A DNA stretch of 64,000 nt from the NCBI RefSeq assembly GCF_025971925.1, contig NZ_JAPDHV010000001.1, forward strand, positions 310,001-374,000, written 5' to 3'. Below are positions 58,468 to 64,000 of this stretch, one piece after another. Within the stretch, counting starts at the first letter, position 1, and each line of letters begins with the position of its first letter. The notes beneath the pieces are model-generated. The model did not search any database, was not told where the DNA came from, and saw nothing but the letters and a program-made list of their open reading frames with translations. Made by a program: the position numbers and the translations under genes. The stretch comes from Chryseobacterium oryctis (lineage in GTDB: Bacteria; Bacteroidota; Bacteroidia; Flavobacteriales; Weeksellaceae).

Positions 58468-58491
58468 CTGAAAAACAAACCTTTATAATTA

Positions 58492-59688
58492 TTATTTAAT
58501 TGATTTAAAGACAGCAACCAAAGGATTAGCAATAATTTTCGCTTGTTTCTGAAGCATTTTTTCCCAATCATCCATCGTTTGAATTTGTCCGCTTTTTTGC
58601 CAAGCAAATCCGGCATAATAAGTAAGTTTATTTTGAGGAATTGTAACAACAAGCAAGTTGCTTTCATCCGGATTTTCTGTTCTGTTTGAAAATGATTTTT
58701 GAACAATATTCGGGTTGAGAACTAATCCTTCCCCTACAAAATTGTCATCAAGTTTTTCCCAATGAAGATAGTATCCGCTTCTATCATTAAGTTTTGCCAG
58801 ACCTTCATTATTATGCAAAGCAATTCCTACTGTAAAATTGGGAGCCGGACTATGTGATTCAAAAGTAGATTCAATTTTTGAAAAATTGGAACCAACATCT
58901 AAAGAAATTCGCTTCTTTTCACCTACTTTATAATCTCCCCAAGGAAAATATGTAACTTCGAAAATAGTTCTCAAAGAACCTTCCGCAATTGCTTTGGAGG
59001 TAATGAAATTCTTAGAAACCTGAAGCTTATTATTTACTAAAACCCCTGTTCCTCCTACACCTCGGCTTCCTCCAACTTCATATAAACCAAAGCCTTCTTC
59101 TTTCGGATTTTTAAGTAATGCTGTCGGATTTTTTATATATTCCTGATACCATTGAGTAATAATTGGCTGCTCATTTTTCTTAAACCCAATCTCAATTCCG
59201 CTAGAAAGAATTCCTGTTTTCTTTTTTTCTTCTGCTTCTTTTTGACCTTTCGGACCAAAAATCCTAAACAAAACTTTATCATTTTCCCAAGCATAATCAT
59301 CCAAATTCTCTGAAATTAACTTTGAATATGCTTTTACACTTGTATCAGGAACTGGATTTTTATTATCAGTAATTATTTTATATATATTGGTTTTCTTTGC
59401 CTCGATATTTACCTGAAAAAGTAATTCGTCATTTTTTCCGTCAGCATCATAATCTACCCATTGTAGAGTAAGTAATTTATTATTGTCGTCTTTTATTCTA
59501 AGGTCGGATTCCTTATTTTTTTTCAAATAAAATTTTAAGTCTGAAACAGGAATTGAAACTATTTCACTTCGTGGAAAATCTAATTTATTTTCAATCTCAA
59601 TAGTATTCTGTGCTTTTGTAGAACTAATGTTACAAAAACAATCAATCACACCAACAAATCCCAGAAGAAAAACTTTACTTTTAAACAT
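58492..59688 (-). CDS. DUF4861 family exported protein
   Basis: This 398-aa protein has a signal peptide (MFKSKVFLLGFVGVIDCFCNISS, with Cys). The body matches DUF4861: LDFPRSEIVSIPVSDL near residue 37, LQWVDYDADGKNDELLFQ, FRIFGPKGQ, then GSRGVGGTGVLVNNKLQVSKNF and a beta-rich rest. DUF4861 occurs in polysaccharide-use loci and has a beta-sandwich fold; function unknown. It may be followed by the 216-aa gene in one transcript. Confidence 0.8.
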   Translation of the reverse strand: MFKSKVFLLGFVGVIDCFCNISSTKAQNTIEIENKLDFPRSEIVSIPVSDLKFYLKKNKESDLRIKDDNNKLLTLQWVDYDADGKNDELLFQVNIEAKKTNIYKIITDNKNPVPDTSVKAYSKLISENLDDYAWENDKVLFRIFGPKGQKEAEEKKKTGILSSGIEIGFKKNEQPIITQWYQEYIKNPTALLKNPKEEGFGLYEVGGSRGVGGTGVLVNNKLQVSKNFITSKAIAEGSLRTIFEVTYFPWGDYKVGEKKRISLDVGSNFSKIESTFESHSPAPNFTVGIALHNNEGLAKLNDRSGYYLHWEKLDDNFVGEGLVLNPNIVQKSFSNRTENPDESNLLVVTIPQNKLTYYAGFAWQKSGQIQTMDDWEKMLQKQAKIIANPLVAVFKSIK

Positions 59689-59768
59689 AATAAAAACTTT
59701 TTATCATAAACCATCATCTTAATATCAGCCTGATAAATATAGGCATAATTATCTTTTCCGTTGAAAAA

Positions 59769-59802
59769 CAAAAAAGACAGCTTTAGAAGCCGTCTTTTTA
59801 TA
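59769..59802. terminator. Terminator after katG
   Basis: Arms AAAGACAGCTT and AAGCCGTCTTT pair with one wobble around TAG, with T runs on both sides. Confidence 0.8.
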
Positions 59803-59822
59803 CAATATTAACTATAATTCTA

Positions 59823-62045
<2,223 letters not shown>

Positions 62046-62088
62046 TTATTTTTTATTGATTAAGTTTAAATTTTATTTATGAATAGTG

Positions 62089-62156
62089 CAAACATACAAT
62101 AGTTTTTAAAATAAACAAAAGCTATTAAATATATATTTATGATAGTTAAAAACTAT
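62089..62156 (-). promoter_or_regulatory. katG promoter and OxyR-like dyad
   Basis: The minus strand has -7 TATGTTTG (62089-62096) and -33 TTTG (62116-62119) with 19-nt spacing, matching the Bacteroidota consensus. Farther upstream ATAG-TTAAAAA-CTAT (62142-62156) is a 15-bp palindrome of the OxyR half-site type. An extra ATAG (62099) and CTAT (62122) occur at irregular spacing. Confidence 0.65.
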
Positions 62157-62350
62157 AACATGTGTTCTTTATAATTTTAATGAAATCAAGTTACTAACTA
62201 TTACTTTATATCGAATATAAAGAAAAGTTAAAAAAAGAAATTTAGAATCGTTCAATATAGGTTTAAAATATTTTATATCAGTAAAGTATTTACGAAAATT
62301 ATTAAATTTTAATTATCTTTATGTGTTAATAAAACATGAATTTTTAAGAT

Positions 62351-62812
62351 ATGAAAAAAGTATTAGTTGTGCTTCTTGTAGCATTTATTATGATTCAATT
62401 TTTCCCAATTGATAAAACAAATCCGACTCCTACTCCTGGAATGGATTTCCTTACCATAAAAAAAACTCCGCCCGAAATCGCGAAAATCATCAGCACTTCA
62501 TGCTATGATTGTCACTCAAATGAAACGAAATATCCTTGGTATTCAAATATTGCTCCTGCATCATGGTTTTTAAAAAATCATATTAATGAAGGTAGAAAAC
62601 ATCTCAATTTCTCAACTTTCGCTACATATGAACCCAAAAGACAAGCTCACAAACTTGAAGAATGTATTGAAACAGTTGAGAAAAAGGAAATGCCTTTAGA
62701 ATCTTATTATTTAGGGCACCAAGATGCAAAATTAACCGATGAACAAAGAAAAATTTTGGTAGAATACTTCAAAAAAATGAAAGAAGATACTGAAAGAGCG
62801 ATGGTATTTTAA
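62351..62812 (+). CDS. Haem-binding (Haem_bd) CxxCH protein
   Basis: This 153-aa protein has an N-terminal membrane/signal segment (VLVVLLVAFIMIQFF) and a c-type haem site STSCYDCHSN followed by KYPWYSNIAPASWFLKNHINEGRKHLNFS, the pattern of the Haem_bd family. It is probably periplasmic or membrane-tethered and takes part in electron transfer or redox. It is 11 nt upstream of the DCC-family gene, so the two are co-transcribed, divergent from katG. Confidence 0.88.
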   Translation: MKKVLVVLLVAFIMIQFFPIDKTNPTPTPGMDFLTIKKTPPEIAKIISTSCYDCHSNETKYPWYSNIAPASWFLKNHINEGRKHLNFSTFATYEPKRQAHKLEECIETVEKKEMPLESYYLGHQDAKLTDEQRKILVEYFKKMKEDTERAMVF

Positions 62813-62823
62813 ATTTAAAAATC

Positions 62824-63237
62824 ATGCAGGATAGTTGGCAAAATAAGCATATTGTATTTTTCGATGGAGATTGCGGTGTCTGCAATTTTTGGGTGCAATG
62901 GATTTTAGAACGAGACAAACAAGATAAATTTATGTTTGCGTCTCTGCAATCTGATTTTGGGCAAAAGTTTTTATCTGAAAGAGGTCTAAAAACTACAGAA
63001 TTCAACACAATGTATCTCTGGAAACCTGATAAATATTATTTAATAAAATCCCGAGCAATTTTACAAATTGCAAATTTATTAGGTGGAATTTACAAACTTT
63101 CAGGTATTACTAAAATTCTACCAACCTCTTTAAGCGACATTTTCTACGACATGATTTCCCGAAACAGAATGAAATTGGCCAACCAGAAATGTTATTTACC
63201 TACACCTCATCAAAGAAAAAAATTCATTGAGGTTTAA
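62824..63237 (+). CDS. DCC family thiol-disulfide protein (DUF393)
   Basis: This 137-aa protein begins with VFFDGDCGVCNFWVQWIL, the DxxCxxC motif of the DCC family (Asp-Cys-Cys), a predicted thioredoxin-like thiol-disulfide oxidoreductase. It also has MYLWKPDKYYLIKSRAIL. It lacks a signal peptide. Co-transcribed with the haem-binding gene. Confidence 0.88.
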   Translation: MQDSWQNKHIVFFDGDCGVCNFWVQWILERDKQDKFMFASLQSDFGQKFLSERGLKTTEFNTMYLWKPDKYYLIKSRAILQIANLLGGIYKLSGITKILPTSLSDIFYDMISRNRMKLANQKCYLPTPHQRKKFIEV

Positions 63238-63239
63238 AA

Positions 63240-63290
63240 TAAAAACTCCTGTAGATTTTCGAAAATTTACAGGAGAATATTTTTTTAATT
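63240..63290. terminator. Bidirectional terminator between the DCC gene and alpha-amylase
   Basis: Arms CTCCTGTA and TACAGGAG enclose a self-complementary GATTTTCGAAAATT core, with a T run after. Confidence 0.75.
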
Positions 63291-63295
63291 TTAAG

Positions 63296-64000
63296 TTACT
63301 GATTCAAAGACCAAACCGAATAAGAATTTGGTGGACATTGAATTTTCACCCATTTATCACCTTGCGTGGTAGGATACCAATTAGAATGTCCTGTAAAATC
63401 TTTAATTTGCTGACTACTCCAGTTGGTTTCTATCCATCTTTCCTGCCAATTTGAAGAACTGTTAATATAAACAACCAACCCCGGATTTCCGTTGTAGCCA
63501 TTTCGCCTTGCAATATATTCATCATTATCAGTATATAATATAGATGTATTACCTGTTGCTTTATTATTATGAATCCAAATCAGATTATTTAATCTTTCCT
63601 TATTCAACCATTCTTCATAATCACGGTAAAAAATCGTAGGATAACCCTCATGCGTCAAAATATAAGCATATGCCAACATTTTGTTCCATATTATATCTGT
63701 ATCATGGTTTGCCACAAAAGTTACGGCTTTATAAGGATTTCTTTTCCACATCATATCATCATTCAAAACATTTAGGTTTCCGTTGTCAAAAGCTTCATCC
63801 ATTTTATAATAAGCCGCAAAATCAAATACAGAACTGTTTGCATTATTTGCCCACCATTCTAAGGTATTTACGTTTGAATCCCAAAGCTCGCCGACAGAAA
63901 AACCTCCAACATTAGAGTTCCAGGTATTGACAACCCATGGTGCAAATCCTTTGACGTAATCAAATCTCCAACCGTCAAATTTCATAACATTTTTATAATA
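63296..64000 (-). CDS. Alpha-amylase, C-terminal part (cut by window edge)
   Basis: The frame is open to the window end, so the real gene begins outside; the internal ATG at 63985 is not its start. The visible 235 residues begin YYKNVMKFDGWRFDYVKGF, containing the catalytic nucleophile Asp of GH13 (WRFDYVKG). They continue with VGELWDSN (acid/base Glu) and FVANHDTD (third catalytic Asp), then a short C-terminal beta domain ending in SVWSLNQ. It is a GH13 alpha-amylase hydrolysing starch-like glucans. The N-terminal signal peptide and first half of the barrel are missing from the window. Confidence 0.9.
   Translation of the reverse strand, partial: YYKNVMKFDGWRFDYVKGFAPWVVNTWNSNVGGFSVGELWDSNVNTLEWWANNANSSVFDFAAYYKMDEAFDNGNLNVLNDDMMWKRNPYKAVTFVANHDTDIIWNKMLAYAYILTHEGYPTIFYRDYEEWLNKERLNNLIWIHNNKATGNTSILYTDNDEYIARRNGYNGNPGLVVYINSSSNWQERWIETNWSSQQIKDFTGHSNWYPTTQGDKWVKIQCPPNSYSVWSLNQ

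Overview
The window looks like chromosomal DNA of a low-GC member of the Bacteroidota, most likely a Chryseobacterium/Elizabethkingia-type flavobacterium (family Weeksellaceae). This rests on AT-rich genes, promoters carrying the Bacteroidota -7 element TAnnTTTG or a TTACTTTG variant, weak ribosome binding sites, and gene content such as LpxH, Mqo, DUF5715, DUF4861 and a MoxR-vWA-beta-propeller operon. No replicon ends, integrases or insertion sequences with complete transposases were seen.

Layout. 0.2-2.6 kb: a small secreted CxxCH protein and an ABC-F ATPase. 2.7-8.0 kb: an accessory minus-strand cluster with a DUF2235 alpha/beta-hydrolase, a protein with a phage tail-collar-like C-terminus and four proteins I do not recognise. 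It is followed at 8.2-10.2 kb by a NarL-type response regulator, a histidine kinase (with no ordinary start codon) and a membrane protein. 10.2-35 kb: mostly housekeeping. This part includes DUF5715, aqpZ, a LuxE-like enzyme, lpxH, queD, a thioesterase, the glyoxylate pair aceB-aceA with its divergent regulator and a two-site GCGA-N4-TCGC operator, comF, upp, der, tRNA-Gln, mqo, gpsA and an M23 peptidase. It continues with an Rrf2 regulator and its oxidoreductase next to a frameshifted metallo-beta-lactamase-fold gene, then FKBP, TerC and SulP.

35.5-47.6 kb is the striking part: an RNA surveillance and repair island, nearly all on the minus strand. It holds a TROVE/Ro60 gene followed by an array of eight Y-RNA-like elements. 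These share outer and inner 7-bp helices that covary, with invariant TGYCGT, TACTTCG and TTATTRC strands. Five carry tRNA-like modules, and three or four of those are circularly permuted. Next come an SPFH/band-7 (slipin-like) gene with a 192-nt tRNA-like RNA behind it, and a separate RNA of tandem permuted tRNA modules. Then follow a DEDDh exonuclease, a metallophosphoesterase, a T4 Rnl2-type RNA ligase, a DinB-fold protein and a YkuK-type RNase H-fold protein. Upstream of these lies an array of 13 tRNA-like genes of mixed isotype with three related hairpin RNAs in between. Two of those tRNAs (anticodons TTG and GAA) carry a homologous two-hairpin insert of about 48 nt inside the T-loop, with compensatory changes between the copies.

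48-55.7 kb: a six-gene MoxR AAA+/vWA-beta-propeller/bpX operon plus a 42-aa small gene. 55.8-64 kb: deoD, a TatD nuclease co-transcribed with a small basic protein, a DUF4861 protein, katG with an OxyR-like dyad, a haem-binding CxxCH protein, a DCC-family protein and the C-terminal part of an alpha-amylase that runs off the window.

Three promoters share one operator (ACGCAA-N5-TTGCGT, in the third site one half is ACGTAA on the minus strand) at the same distance from the -7 box. They are those of the TROVE/Y-RNA unit, the tandem tRNA-like RNA and the 105-aa/TatD operon. This points to a common regulon. My reading, which is inference, is that the island senses and repairs RNA damage, probably tRNA cleavage, using tRNA mimics as guides, scaffolds or decoys. 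All structures were derived by eye; no covariance model or database search could be run.
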